This document shows positions 24,415 to 31,440 of a stretch of 32,334 bases of DNA, in pieces; within the stretch, counting starts at the first letter, position 1; the number at the start of each line of letters is the position of its first letter. The notes under the pieces are model-generated. The model saw only the letters and a program-made list of their open reading frames with translations. It searched no databases and was not told the DNA's origin. The translations under genes and the position numbers were made by a program. The stretch is from a virus, in IMG/VR virus record IMGVR_UViG_3300007229_000042, positions 1 to 32,334 of that record. One strand, 5' to 3'.

Positions 24415-24651
24415 ATGGCATACGCATCAATCCAATCACGTCGTCAACTCGAGCTTCGCGTCGAGATCACCCGCATCATCGCAACTACGTTGGCCGGCTG
24501 CTTCGCCGGCCTTCTCATCGCATGGCTTGGCATCAACTGGATCACAGGCTGCGGTGAAGTCACCCGTACCGTGGACGGCACATACCTCAAAGGCGAGTGC
24601 GTCCTCGTGCCGTGGGTCAACCCTGACCTCTACGACCACTACGTCGAATAA
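24415..24651 (+). CDS. Small membrane protein
   Basis: The 78-residue product has one clear membrane segment (TTLAGCFAGLLIAWLGINWI, about residues 24-45) after a basic N-terminus, then a C-terminal part with two Cys (TGCGE and KGECVLV) that may form a disulfide outside the cytoplasm. I chose the ATG at 24415, with GGAGGT 8 nt upstream. An upstream start fifteen bases earlier has no such site. It could be an early host-takeover or superinfection-exclusion protein. It is far from the endolysin, which argues against a holin role. Confidence 0.65.
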   Translation: MAYASIQSRRQLELRVEITRIIATTLAGCFAGLLIAWLGINWITGCGEVTRTVDGTYLKGECVLVPWVNPDLYDHYVE

Positions 24652-24679
24652 CCCAACCCAAACATAGGAGAACCTAACC

Positions 24680-24904
24680 ATGAAAAACTCAATCGAAGCA
24701 TACACACGCGTCATCGAAGCCCGAGCGAGCTTCTACATTCGCAAGGCCGGTGGCTCCACAGAAAACCACGAGCGCAACTACCCGGTCGCTATCGCGCTTT
24801 GCCGCGTCGTCGGCGACTTCACCGGCGAGGATCGCTGGGATGTCTACGACCGCCTAATGCACAAGATGAACGCAGCCGCAGTAGCACAGGAGGACGCAGC
24901 ATGA
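24680..24904 (+). CDS. Small hypothetical protein
   Basis: The 74-residue product starts MKNSIEAYTRVIEARASFYI and contains CRVVGDFTGEDRWDVYDRLM. AGGAG lies about 9 nt upstream. Its stop overlaps the start of the next gene (ATGA), so the two are translationally coupled. No family was recognised. Confidence 0.65.
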   Translation: MKNSIEAYTRVIEARASFYIRKAGGSTENHERNYPVAIALCRVVGDFTGEDRWDVYDRLMHKMNAAAVAQEDAA

Positions 24905-25077
24905 AGGTCACGGTCAAAGTGCGCCACGTCTACGGCAAGCCACTCATCTACCCGATCTGCGAGACTGCGCACCACTTTGCCGACATCGCGGGAACCAAAA
25001 CAATATCAACGCTCGTGCTCAAGACCATCGAACAGATGGGATTTGATGTGCGCTATGAAGCGGAGACCATCACATGA
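24901..25077 (+). CDS. Small hypothetical protein of a type common in marine phages
   Basis: The 58-residue product reads MKVTVKVRHVYGKPLIYPIC, then HHFADIAGTKTISTLVLKTI and GFDVRYEAE. I recall very similar short proteins (VRHVYG...IYP...A..FA...G.KT) in other marine phages, without known function (unverified). AGGAGG lies 7 nt before the ATG at 24901. Starts further upstream would overlap the previous gene by about 100 bases and lack a ribosome-binding site. It is coupled to the zinc-ribbon gene by a 4-nt overlap. Confidence 0.7.
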   Translation: MKVTVKVRHVYGKPLIYPICETAHHFADIAGTKTISTLVLKTIEQMGFDVRYEAETIT

Positions 25078-25289
25078 CAGATACATGCGACGATTGCGGT
25101 GACAGCACCGCATGGGGCAGCGGTAAATTCGTGAACCGCATACCCGCAACTAATGGTTGGCTATGCGCCGACTGTCAGGCAATCGAGTGCGACAACTGCG
25201 ATGCGCCCACGATTGAGTGGGATCACCCGCAGCACGACGACACGCAGATATGGTGCGTCGATTGCTTGGACAAACACAACCCAAAATAA
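25074..25289 (+). CDS. Small zinc-ribbon-like protein with four CxxC pairs
   Basis: The 71-residue product has four C-x2-C pairs (TCDDCG, LCADC, ECDNC and WCVDC), enough for two zinc sites, linked by short acidic segments. Such proteins usually bind nucleic acid or a host protein. The start overlaps the preceding stop by 4 nt (ATGA). It is the last gene before a strong terminator. The metal-binding reading is good; the role is unknown. Confidence 0.7.
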   Translation: MTDTCDDCGDSTAWGSGKFVNRIPATNGWLCADCQAIECDNCDAPTIEWDHPQHDDTQIWCVDCLDKHNPK

Positions 25290-25348
25290 AATCCTCCCGC
25301 GCCCCTGCGCGACAAAGACCAAAGGTCATTAGGATAAAAAGAGATTGA

Positions 25349-25377
25349 GGCCGTCGGTTAATTCCGGCGGTCTTTTT
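25349..25377 (+). terminator. Rho-independent terminator after the small-gene cluster
   Basis: GGCCGTCGG (25349-25357) pairs with CCGGCGGTC (25364-25372), with two G-T pairs and a TTAATT loop, and is followed by five T (25373-25377). It isolates the next promoter. Confidence 0.85.
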
Positions 25378-25397
25378 AGTGCTGTTCTGGCACAACC

Positions 25398-25426
25398 TTG
25401 ACACATCTTTCGTTGTGTCTTATACG
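25398..25426 (+). promoter_or_regulatory. Sigma70-like promoter with internal inverted repeat
   Basis: A perfect -35 box TTGACA (25398-25403) lies 17 bases before TATACG (25421-25426; 4 of 6 to TATAAT), about 25 nt upstream of the CobS-like start codon. GACACA (25400-25405) and TGTGTC (25414-25419) form an inverted repeat between the boxes, a likely repressor site. The position directly after a terminator supports a new transcript starting here. Confidence 0.65.
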
Positions 25427-25450
25427 CAACCTGACGATAGGAGTTATCAT

Positions 25451-27007
25451 ATGTCAGTTATCACAATTCAAAACATCATCGACAACAACTCAACCAAAGA
25501 CGCACAGCGCATCTTGCGCAAGGTCATCGAGGCGCAGTTGCGCAACTGTGACACCTCTGCCCTCGTAGAAGCTGCCCGCAACAGCGAGCTAATCAACGGC
25601 GGTGCACCCGGATCAAAGAAGATCGCGAGCGTTACGTTCAACCAAATCCTTGACCGCATGACGACCGATGCGCTGGTAATGTTTATCAACATGGAGGCCA
25701 CCAATTCGTGCTCTGGTTTGGAATTTACTCAGACCTGTTTCGAGGCAGCGGATGAATACGCAGACAACAAAGAGACGTGGCCCTATTTCAGACAATCCAG
25801 AGCACTCACTCAGACAGACCTAGACATCACACAGTATGTCAACGTCGATCCAGTAGCGGAGCCGACACCACCCGCATCGAGCCATGGCGTAGCGTTCAAC
25901 GACGACATGCTCAACATCGCCAATATGGCAATGGACAAGGCAACCTTTGGCAAGGTGACGAACATCGCCACGGTGCTCGAGGAGCTGGAGGAGCTGCGCA
26001 ATCGCCCAGCTACGACGGCAGTAGCACCGCAGCCAGTGCAAGCGAGCGGTGACATTCCAGACGGCAAGCCAGTGCGGATGAATGCGCAGGACGTGTTTAA
26101 CCTCAAGGACAAGCTGCTCGACTTCGAGATCACCGCATACGATTGGGATGGCATCAACCCGCTTGTGCCCAGCATCATGCAGTATTTCAAGTTCGACATA
26201 GATGCGCTGGCGGATTTGCTGTGGGCTCGTGAGAAGAACAAGAACGCATGGCTGGTTGGTCACACAGGTACAGGTAAATCTACTCTCGTAGAACAAGTAT
26301 GTGCCTACACCCGCACCATGTTCCAGCGCGTCAACTTCGACAGTGACATCACCCGTCTTGAGTTCGTGGGCAAGGTCGATGTGACGACGGACGACGATGG
26401 CAACCAAGTGACCACGTTTACGGATGGCATATTGCCCACTGCAATGCAGATGCCTTGCGTCCTGATGCTCGATGAAGCGGATGCGATCCGAGGCGACATT
26501 GCATATGTGTTGCAGCCCGTGCTCGAGGGCAAGTCTCTGCGTCTGCTCGAGGATGCAGGTCGTATGGTTCACCCGCACCCAGAGTTCACGATTGTAGCTA
26601 CGGCTAACACGGCAGGGTCAGGCGATACGACTGGTATGTATAGCGCTGCCGTCAAGATGCAGTCAGCAGCAGCAATGAACCGATACAACGTATTCATCAA
26701 CGTGGACTACATGGCGGTCGATGATGAAATGCAGGTCATCAAGTCGATGGTGCCCACGTTGAGCAAGACTATCGAGCAAAAGCTGGGGTCGTTCATCACC
26801 TACTACCGCAACGCGATCCGCATCGGTGAAGTGACCAAGCCCATATCACCACGAAACACCATCACGATTGCTCAGTATGCGAACGATTTCGAGGATCGTT
26901 TGGGCCATGCGGCTGCGTTCCAACGTGCACTCGAGCGCAACCTCTTCAACGCGATGGATGAAGGCGAACGTGCCATCGCAATCGGTATCGCAGACCGCAA
27001 CAGCTAA
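25451..27007 (+). CDS. cobS: CobS-like AAA+ ATPase
   Basis: The 518-residue product has a MoxR/CobS-type AAA+ core: Walker A GHTGTGKST (residues 270-278), Walker B VLMLDEAD (337-344) and sensor 1 FTIVATAN (Asn386). The stretch VEQVCAYTRTMFQRVNFDSD, then FTDGILPTAMQ and GSGDTTGMYSAA, follows bacterial CobS (EQVAARLN...VNLDSH, F.DGILPWALQ, GLGDTTGLY, recalled from memory). CobS drives magnesium or cobalt chelation with CobT and CobN, but no CobN is present. About 200 N-terminal residues precede the core, more than in cellular CobS. I chose the ATG at 25451, with AGGAG 7 nt upstream. It is followed 25 nt later by its VWA partner. A remodelling role with that partner is more likely than cobalamin synthesis. 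Confidence 0.85.
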   Translation: MSVITIQNIIDNNSTKDAQRILRKVIEAQLRNCDTSALVEAARNSELINGGAPGSKKIASVTFNQILDRMTTDALVMFINMEATNSCSGLEFTQTCFEAADEYADNKETWPYFRQSRALTQTDLDITQYVNVDPVAEPTPPASSHGVAFNDDMLNIANMAMDKATFGKVTNIATVLEELEELRNRPATTAVAPQPVQASGDIPDGKPVRMNAQDVFNLKDKLLDFEITAYDWDGINPLVPSIMQYFKFDIDALADLLWAREKNKNAWLVGHTGTGKSTLVEQVCAYTRTMFQRVNFDSDITRLEFVGKVDVTTDDDGNQVTTFTDGILPTAMQMPCVLMLDEADAIRGDIAYVLQPVLEGKSLRLLEDAGRMVHPHPEFTIVATANTAGSGDTTGMYSAAVKMQSAAAMNRYNVFINVDYMAVDDEMQVIKSMVPTLSKTIEQKLGSFITYYRNAIRIGEVTKPISPRNTITIAQYANDFEDRLGHAAAFQRALERNLFNAMDEGERAIAIGIADRNS

Positions 27008-27032
27008 TCAATCACATTCACAGGAGATACTT

Positions 27033-28901
27033 ATGTTTAAGAACAACAACCCACATGCTCTACAGAAAGAGCTCGACGGACTGAGCAAGGTCATGGGTCG
27101 TAGCGATGTGCGCACCACCTTCCAGGGCGACGGCGCTTACACCGACGGCAAGACCATCAACATCCCAGCGATGAAGCTGGACGCACAGCTAACCGACAAG
27201 GAGATGGAAGCCCTGCGGGGCTACCACATCCACGAGGTCGCCCACGTTACCGATACAGACAGCGATCTATGGCAGAGCAAGCGCACCACCAAGCGCAAGC
27301 GTCACACATGGAACGCCATGGAGGACGTTTTCATCGAGCGTAAGGCGCAGGGGAAATTCAGCGGCGCCCGTAAGAGCTTGCAGTCAACCGTCGATACAGT
27401 GCTCGAGCGTGAGAATGCAATCGACCGTGAGACAGTCGAGGCTGGCGGCGATCCATATGAGAACTGGCCCGATCAGATAGACTACGCTGCGTTGCAGTTA
27501 GCCCGTCAACGTATGGGCTACGACAGCCCAGCGCTCGACGAGTATGTGAACAACCTGCCCAAAGAGCTACGCAAGGAAGCCGAGAAGTTTGTGGACGCAG
27601 CCTTAGAAGCCGACAGCACAGAGGAGACGTTCAAGCTGGCCGGCAAGATTGCATCCCGCATGAAGAAGCTGGGTCAACAATTCAGCAACGACGATGACGA
27701 GCAGCAGCAGCAACAGCAACAGCAGAAAGCTCAATCTGGGGGCGATGAGGAAGGTCAGCAAGGCGACGATGGCAGTGGGTCAGGCGACGATGGCGACAAG
27801 GGCGATGGCAAGGGCTCAGGCAATGGGCCCAAGGGAGACGATGACAGCAAGCCCGCGACCAGCGGTGCTGACCGTATGGAAAGGGCTGGCGACGTAGCGT
27901 CTCAAATCGCAGGTGCCCACAAGTATGACGACAACAACCGCATGGAGCGCAGGACTGCGCTCACGTTCAAGAGCTACGAGGACTACTTCGAGTACCTCAG
28001 AATTGAGTGCGAGAAAAGCCCGCTGGTAGGCGACAAGGTTTTCAAAGCGTTTAGCTACTACGCATTCCCAGAACGCAGTAGAAAGTACGCAGACCTTCTC
28101 GAGCGTCTCGCCGAGGATACGACAGCGCGATCATCTGGGGCACGGCTTGCCCGCTTGTTGCTTGCCCGTGAGGAGAAGCGCATCATCGGTGGTCAGTTGG
28201 CTGGTCGTGTTGACAGGCGTAGGCTGGCGCAGTTGGTTGCCGGTCAACGCAATGTCTTCACCCACCAAGAGGCGATGCGTACCGACGACACCATCGTGAC
28301 GGTGGCCGTAGATGCAAGTGCATCCATGAGGCAGGGGCTTACCCGCAAGGCAACGGCGGCGCTTAACGAGTGCTTGGGTCGAGCGAATTGTACCTACGAG
28401 ATACTCACTTGGACAGGTTACAGCAACTCGCCGTATGATTTCACTTGGGGATGCAAGGGGCTACAGAAAGGCGAGGCGCCATTCAATACGAACGGATTGG
28501 TCGAGGTTAAGACAGCGGCCCAGCGCAGCGCAGACCCAAAGGTTCGCTGCAACATCGCCAACATGCTCAGTCAGCAGGGCGTTACGCCGACGTTGGCTTG
28601 CCTGACTGGCGTTGCCCATCGAGTTATAAATCATAGCGAAGCACGTCGCATTGTGCTGATGCTTACTGACGGATTGCCCAACGGTGGACGTGAGGAAATA
28701 GCAGAGGTCAAGGATACCGCCGGCAAAATGCGCGAGGCGGGCATCGAATTGATCGGCATCGGTATCGACTGTGATGAAACATACGTCAAGCGTATGTTCG
28801 GAGACAGCAACACCGTCATGTGCGATACGCACCAGCTTGCAACCACCATGTTCAAGCAGCTCGAGACCCTGTTGGTCGGACGTGCGCATGAAGCTGCCTA
28901 A
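27033..28901 (+). CDS. cobT: CobT-like VWA protein with HExxH metallopeptidase-like motif
   Basis: The 622-residue product has a C-terminal von Willebrand A domain with MIDAS DASAS (427-431) and MLTDGLPNG, as in CobT. An acidic low-complexity linker (about residues 220-280, with eight Gln in a row) separates it from an N-terminal region. There, HEVAH (67-71) and AMEDVFIE (Glu97/Asp98, Glu102) form an HExxH zinc-peptidase-like arrangement. The start at 27033 has AGGAGA 6 nt upstream. It is the second gene after the CobS-like ATPase and overlaps the following gene by 14 nt. MoxR/VWA pairs act as chaperone or protease-like machines. The zinc motif suggests a protease role (inference). No CobN subunit is visible. 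Confidence 0.82.
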   Translation: MFKNNNPHALQKELDGLSKVMGRSDVRTTFQGDGAYTDGKTINIPAMKLDAQLTDKEMEALRGYHIHEVAHVTDTDSDLWQSKRTTKRKRHTWNAMEDVFIERKAQGKFSGARKSLQSTVDTVLERENAIDRETVEAGGDPYENWPDQIDYAALQLARQRMGYDSPALDEYVNNLPKELRKEAEKFVDAALEADSTEETFKLAGKIASRMKKLGQQFSNDDDEQQQQQQQQKAQSGGDEEGQQGDDGSGSGDDGDKGDGKGSGNGPKGDDDSKPATSGADRMERAGDVASQIAGAHKYDDNNRMERRTALTFKSYEDYFEYLRIECEKSPLVGDKVFKAFSYYAFPERSRKYADLLERLAEDTTARSSGARLARLLLAREEKRIIGGQLAGRVDRRRLAQLVAGQRNVFTHQEAMRTDDTIVTVAVDASASMRQGLTRKATAALNECLGRANCTYEILTWTGYSNSPYDFTWGCKGLQKGEAPFNTNGLVEVKTAAQRSADPKVRCNIANMLSQQGVTPTLACLTGVAHRVINHSEARRIVLMLTDGLPNGGREEIAEVKDTAGKMREAGIELIGIGIDCDETYVKRMFGDSNTVMCDTHQLATTMFKQLETLLVGRAHEAA

Positions 28902-29094
28902 GTTCGACCCACACATGAAGCCCACAGTGCGACAGGATTGGGTGCGTCTGCATGAGTACAGACGCAGCCCGTTCTGGTGGTACGTCGGATGCGTCGTTCG
29001 CATAAAGCGCATCAAGCACAAGGACGTGGACAAGATCAAAGAAGTCTGCCGCGCCCTTGATGAACAGTTCCCACAACTAAGCGAAAGGAAGTGA
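28888..29094 (+). CDS. Small basic hypothetical protein
   Basis: The 68-residue product starts MKLPKFDPHMKPTVRQDW and contains SPFWWYVGCVVRIKRIKHKDVDKIKEV, a short hydrophobic patch followed by basic residues, too short for a standard membrane helix. The ATG at 28888 is in frame inside the end of the VWA gene, giving a 14-nt overlap. No clear ribosome-binding site was seen. It precedes the endolysin gene by 2 nt. No family was recognised. Confidence 0.55.
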   Translation: MKLPKFDPHMKPTVRQDWVRLHEYRRSPFWWYVGCVVRIKRIKHKDVDKIKEVCRALDEQFPQLSERK

Positions 29095-29096
29095 CG

Positions 29097-29483
29097 ATGG
29101 CAATCGGAGCAGCAGTCATATGCTTGGCACTCAACATATATTTTGAAGCAAGATCGGAGGAACCAATGGGGCAGTTGGCCGTAGCAGAGGTGACGCTTAA
29201 CCGCGTTACGAGCAGCCGTTACCCGGACACTGTGTGCGAGGTAGTTTGGCAGAGAAAGCAATTTTCGTGGACGCACGACGGAAAGAGCGACGTGCCCAAG
29301 GATGCAAGGGCTTGGGACATGGCGGTGAGAGCAGCGAAGCTGGCGATGAAACACAGAGACGTGGTGATCGTAGGCAATGAGGTCACACATTATCACGCCG
29401 ATTACGTCAAACCATATTGGACGACGGCATATGAGCGCGTCGCCAAGGTGGGCACACATATTTTTTATAAAGCGAAAGGATGA
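29097..29483 (+). CDS. Endolysin-type cell-wall hydrolase (SleB / Hydrolase_2 family)
   Basis: The 128-residue product is a single PF07486-type domain: CLALNIYFEARSEE (Glu17 is the likely catalytic acid), QLAVAEVTLNRV, YPDTVCEVVWQRKQFSW and THYHADYVKPYW, ending in VGTHIFY. These match the usual order of the SleB/CwlJ family, which cleaves peptidoglycan glycan strands. There is no signal peptide, so it should need a holin. None was recognised next to it. I chose the ATG at 29097, with AAGGA 7 nt upstream, over a GTG six bases earlier whose ribosome-binding site would be too close. It is most likely the phage lysin. Confidence 0.88.
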   Translation: MAIGAAVICLALNIYFEARSEEPMGQLAVAEVTLNRVTSSRYPDTVCEVVWQRKQFSWTHDGKSDVPKDARAWDMAVRAAKLAMKHRDVVIVGNEVTHYHADYVKPYWTTAYERVAKVGTHIFYKAKG

Positions 29484-29488
29484 GCGCG

Positions 29489-29665
29489 ATGGAAATCGAA
29501 ACAGGCAAAGAGATTAGGAAGTATTTGAAACGTGTGGCGACCAAGGTGGACAACATGCGGCTCGAGTTCAAAGCAACAGGACACCCGCGCAAGCACAGCA
29601 TGGATGAAATTTTATACCTGATCGAGAAGGTCGAGCAACTTACGAAGGGAGCGGCGAAGAGATGA
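29489..29665 (+). CDS. Small hypothetical helical protein
   Basis: The 58-residue product starts MEIETGKEIRKYLKRVATKV and ends LIEKVEQLTKGAAKR; it is basic and helical. I chose the ATG at 29489, with AAAGGA about 8 nt upstream. An ATG nine bases earlier overlaps the lysin stop but has the ribosome-binding site almost touching it. It is coupled to the winged-helix gene by an ATGA overlap. Confidence 0.6.
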   Translation: MEIETGKEIRKYLKRVATKVDNMRLEFKATGHPRKHSMDEILYLIEKVEQLTKGAAKR

Positions 29666-30045
29666 GAACAGAGGAGCAGTTGGGGCAAGAGATGCTTGCT
29701 TATGAAAGAAAGATGGCGAGGCTGGGCCGTAGGCCGGTGTTGCCCGTAGATGTGAGAGCACCCACCCGAGTTGAGCGCGGCGTACCTAGTGCCATAGAGG
29801 CGGCACAATCAATCAGGTCCACGAGATACAGTATGTTTCAGCAGATACTCGATGTGTTTGCAGACCTTGAAGCGTTGAACGCATCCCAAATTGCAGATCG
29901 CATGGGATGCAGCGCTCAAAAGCTCAACACCTATATACGACTGATGAACGAGCAAGACTACCTGCACAAGATCGAAACCCGAGGTGATCGCAAGATCGTC
30001 TACGCATACATAAAGACGGGGAAGGAGTTCAAAGGTGAGCAATGA
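29662..30045 (+). CDS. Winged-helix DNA-binding protein
   Basis: The 127-residue product has an N-terminal linker (about residues 1-50) and a winged helix-turn-helix: MFQQILDVFADLEALNASQIADRMGCSAQKLNTYI, followed by YLHKIETRGDRKIVYAYI as the wing. This resembles MarR/ArsR-size regulators. It sits after the lysin gene on the plus strand, so it may control late or lysis timing (inference). The start overlaps the upstream gene by 4 nt. It overlaps the next gene by 11 nt. Confidence 0.7.
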   Translation: MRTEEQLGQEMLAYERKMARLGRRPVLPVDVRAPTRVERGVPSAIEAAQSIRSTRYSMFQQILDVFADLEALNASQIADRMGCSAQKLNTYIRLMNEQDYLHKIETRGDRKIVYAYIKTGKEFKGEQ

Positions 30046-30232
30046 CTACGAGGATAGGTTCGCGAAAGCTCTGAAGGCATCCTATAGGATCGGTATAATT
30101 ACAAGCGCAGCAATTTATAAGGTGCCGCTTTGTGAATTTTACCCAGCGATAAGGGATCGTGCGGGGCGCGATGATGCGTTCGAAACTGTGGCGCAATTTG
30201 GTAGCGCTTCAACCAATAAACAACCTGTTTAA
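30035..30232 (+). CDS. Small hypothetical protein (GTG start)
   Basis: The 65-residue product reads MSNDYEDRFAKALKASYRIG, then IYKVPLCEFYPAIRDRAGRD. It starts at GTG 30035, with AAGGAG 7 nt upstream, and overlaps the winged-helix gene by 11 nt. It ends just before a hairpin. No family was recognised. Confidence 0.55.
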   Translation: MSNDYEDRFAKALKASYRIGIITSAAIYKVPLCEFYPAIRDRAGRDDAFETVAQFGSASTNKQPV

Positions 30233-30239
30233 AGTAACG

Positions 30240-30268
30240 CCCCGCCCACAATTTATACATGGGCGGGG
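30240..30268 (+). terminator. Hairpin without T-run
   Basis: CCCCGCCCA (30240-30248) pairs perfectly with TGGGCGGGG (30260-30268) across an 11-nt loop. It lies 8 nt past the previous stop. There is no T-run, so it may be a weak terminator or an RNA-processing structure. Confidence 0.55.
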
Positions 30269-30298
30269 GTTATGATGCAATAAATTCACGAGGAAAAT

Positions 30299-30571
30299 AT
30301 GGAAGAAGCAGAGATTAAATATCTGCGAAAGCGCCTCTACGTCACGGACAAAGCGCCCGGTATCACGATAGATAGCGAGGGCTATGTCCGTGTCGGACTT
30401 AGTTCCAACATGAGCGACAGCGACATGGTAATCCTGGCCCTGACCCTTGCATTGAAGAACAAGGATTGGAAGCAAGCGATGCTGGATCGCATGAAGGAAA
30501 AGATGGCCGGAGCTACGACGCCTACGTCGAGGATCGAGCGGGCGTTTGACCTGCTGAAACCACCCGTGTGA
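30299..30571 (+). CDS. Small hypothetical protein
   Basis: The 90-residue product starts MEEAEIKYLRKRLYVTDKAP and has a helical C-terminal half (ILALTLALKNKDWKQAMLDR, then MKEKMAGATT). GAGGA lies about 6 nt before the ATG. It is the last plus-strand gene. Its final 50 bases overlap the 3' end of the DUF1127 gene on the other strand. No family was recognised. Confidence 0.6.
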   Translation: MEEAEIKYLRKRLYVTDKAPGITIDSEGYVRVGLSSNMSDSDMVILALTLALKNKDWKQAMLDRMKEKMAGATTPTSRIERAFDLLKPPV

Positions 30572-30701
30572 TGTCGCCGCGTGTGATGCCGATGTCTCGT
30601 AGTTCACGGTCGGTCATGTGACGTAGATGGTCACGCGCAATCACCTGATTTGCATAGCTCTGCCGAGCTTCGATCATGTTGGTGAAAAGTTTTCTGAACA
30701 T
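30522..30701 (-). CDS. DUF1127 (YjiS-like) protein
   Basis: A 59-residue minus-strand frame runs from the ATG at 30701 to a TAG at 30522. It contains LRHMTDRELRDIGITRGDI, the DUF1127 signature (arginine-rich, small, common in alphaproteobacteria, where some members affect RNA turnover and phosphate or carbon metabolism). The N-terminus MFRKLFTNMIEARQSYA is helical and basic. It is too short for many gene callers. Its start lies one base from an 11-bp perfect palindrome. The last 50 nt overlap the convergent gene on the plus strand. The motif is strong; the role in the phage is unknown. Confidence 0.78.
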   Translation of the reverse strand: MFRKLFTNMIEARQSYANQVIARDHLRHMTDRELRDIGITRGDITRVVSAGQTPARSST

Positions 30702-30702
30702 A

Positions 30703-30736
30703 GTTATACCCCATTCGTTTCTGAGTGGGGTATAAC
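30703..30736. promoter_or_regulatory. Perfect 11-bp palindrome at the DUF1127 start
   Basis: GTTATACCCCA (30703-30713) and TGGGGTATAAC (30726-30736) are exact inverted copies around a 12-nt spacer. On the minus strand the second arm carries GGGG, the only candidate ribosome-binding site before the DUF1127 ATG, so the hairpin could hide it. TATAAC in both arms also resembles a -10 box in both directions. Confidence 0.65.
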
Positions 30737-30777
30737 TTGTAATTGAATGGATTAGGTTTGCTAAATCGGACTACCCG

Positions 30778-31362
30778 CTATGCTTGGTTAGGCCCACGCA
30801 TGAAGTCTTTTTCTGGATGCAATATGTAATATTCGCAGAACCACTTTGTATTTTCTTCTACACCCTGAGAGACAGACACGTTCCACAAGGCCGAGGACGA
30901 GACGCACTGGTCGAGATACTCTGCCACCGCAAGATGCTGGTTTGCCTGATCGCCTTCGCTTGTAATTCCAAGCGCTTCAAGAATGTCGATAGGGCCGAAC
31001 ATTGGAGTGTCTTCTGACACCGTAGACACAGCTTCCCATTTTGCGTCGTCACTAAGGTCTTCGAAAGGTGTGGGAGCTTCCACCTTAATCACCTCTTCAG
31101 TGACGTGTGTTGTCACCGTAGACGAAGACGAACCGTTCACGTCTTTCACGTCGATGATTATGTAAGGGGCGCTGTCGTTGTAGGTCTTGAAGTTTTTACG
31201 CGCAGAAATGTCTATACATTGACCGACACGCAAGTTGTAGGCCTTCGCAACCTTGGCGGGGATATATACGTCACCCAGATTTGTTACGCCGAACGCGGCC
31301 CCTGTCGCAATTACGTTAGTGATTACTGCTGCACCTTCAAAATAGATAGGTTGATTATCCAT
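30778..31362 (-). CDS. Regulator-like protein with a possible OB-fold N-terminus
   Basis: The 194-residue product starts MDNQPIYFEGAAVITNVIAT and contains FGVTNLGDVYIPAKVAKAYN, then LRVGQCIDISARKNF. This looks like a small beta barrel of the cold-shock/OB or AbrB type, in which basic residues contact nucleic acid. The rest includes an acidic linker (residues about 100-120) and a helical C-terminal region (MFGPIDILEALGIT). I chose the ATG at 31362, with AAGGA about 8 nt upstream, over one 87 bases earlier that lacks such a site. It lies between attP and DUF1127, the place of a lysogeny or host-interaction gene. The fold is a guess. Confidence 0.65.
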   Translation of the reverse strand: MDNQPIYFEGAAVITNVIATGAAFGVTNLGDVYIPAKVAKAYNLRVGQCIDISARKNFKTYNDSAPYIIIDVKDVNGSSSSTVTTHVTEEVIKVEAPTPFEDLSDDAKWEAVSTVSEDTPMFGPIDILEALGITSEGDQANQHLAVAEYLDQCVSSSALWNVSVSQGVEENTKWFCEYYILHPEKDFMRGPNQA

Positions 31363-31440
31363 AGTTGTATTCCTTGTGTGTGCCAGCCTACGCCTAATGG
31401 TTGGCAAGTTATGTCTAAGGGCAAGCGCCCGTTGAGAGAT

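Noticed and set aside
23850-24416. 188-codon minus-strand frame opposite the first early genes
   Set aside because: Antisense to two genes with good ribosome-binding sites and crosses a clear plus-strand terminator.
25820-26578. 252-codon minus-strand frame opposite the CobS-like gene
   Set aside because: Antisense to a well-supported AAA+ domain; His/Cys-rich composition of a shadow frame.
25451-28901. Cobalamin-synthesis auxiliary metabolic genes
   Set aside because: The two genes look like cobS and cobT, but the required CobN and all other cobalamin genes are missing, and the HExxH motif points elsewhere.
28461-29459. 332-codon minus-strand frame opposite the VWA and lysin genes
   Set aside because: It is Cys/His/Leu-rich, antisense to three well-supported genes, and shows no domain or ribosome-binding site.
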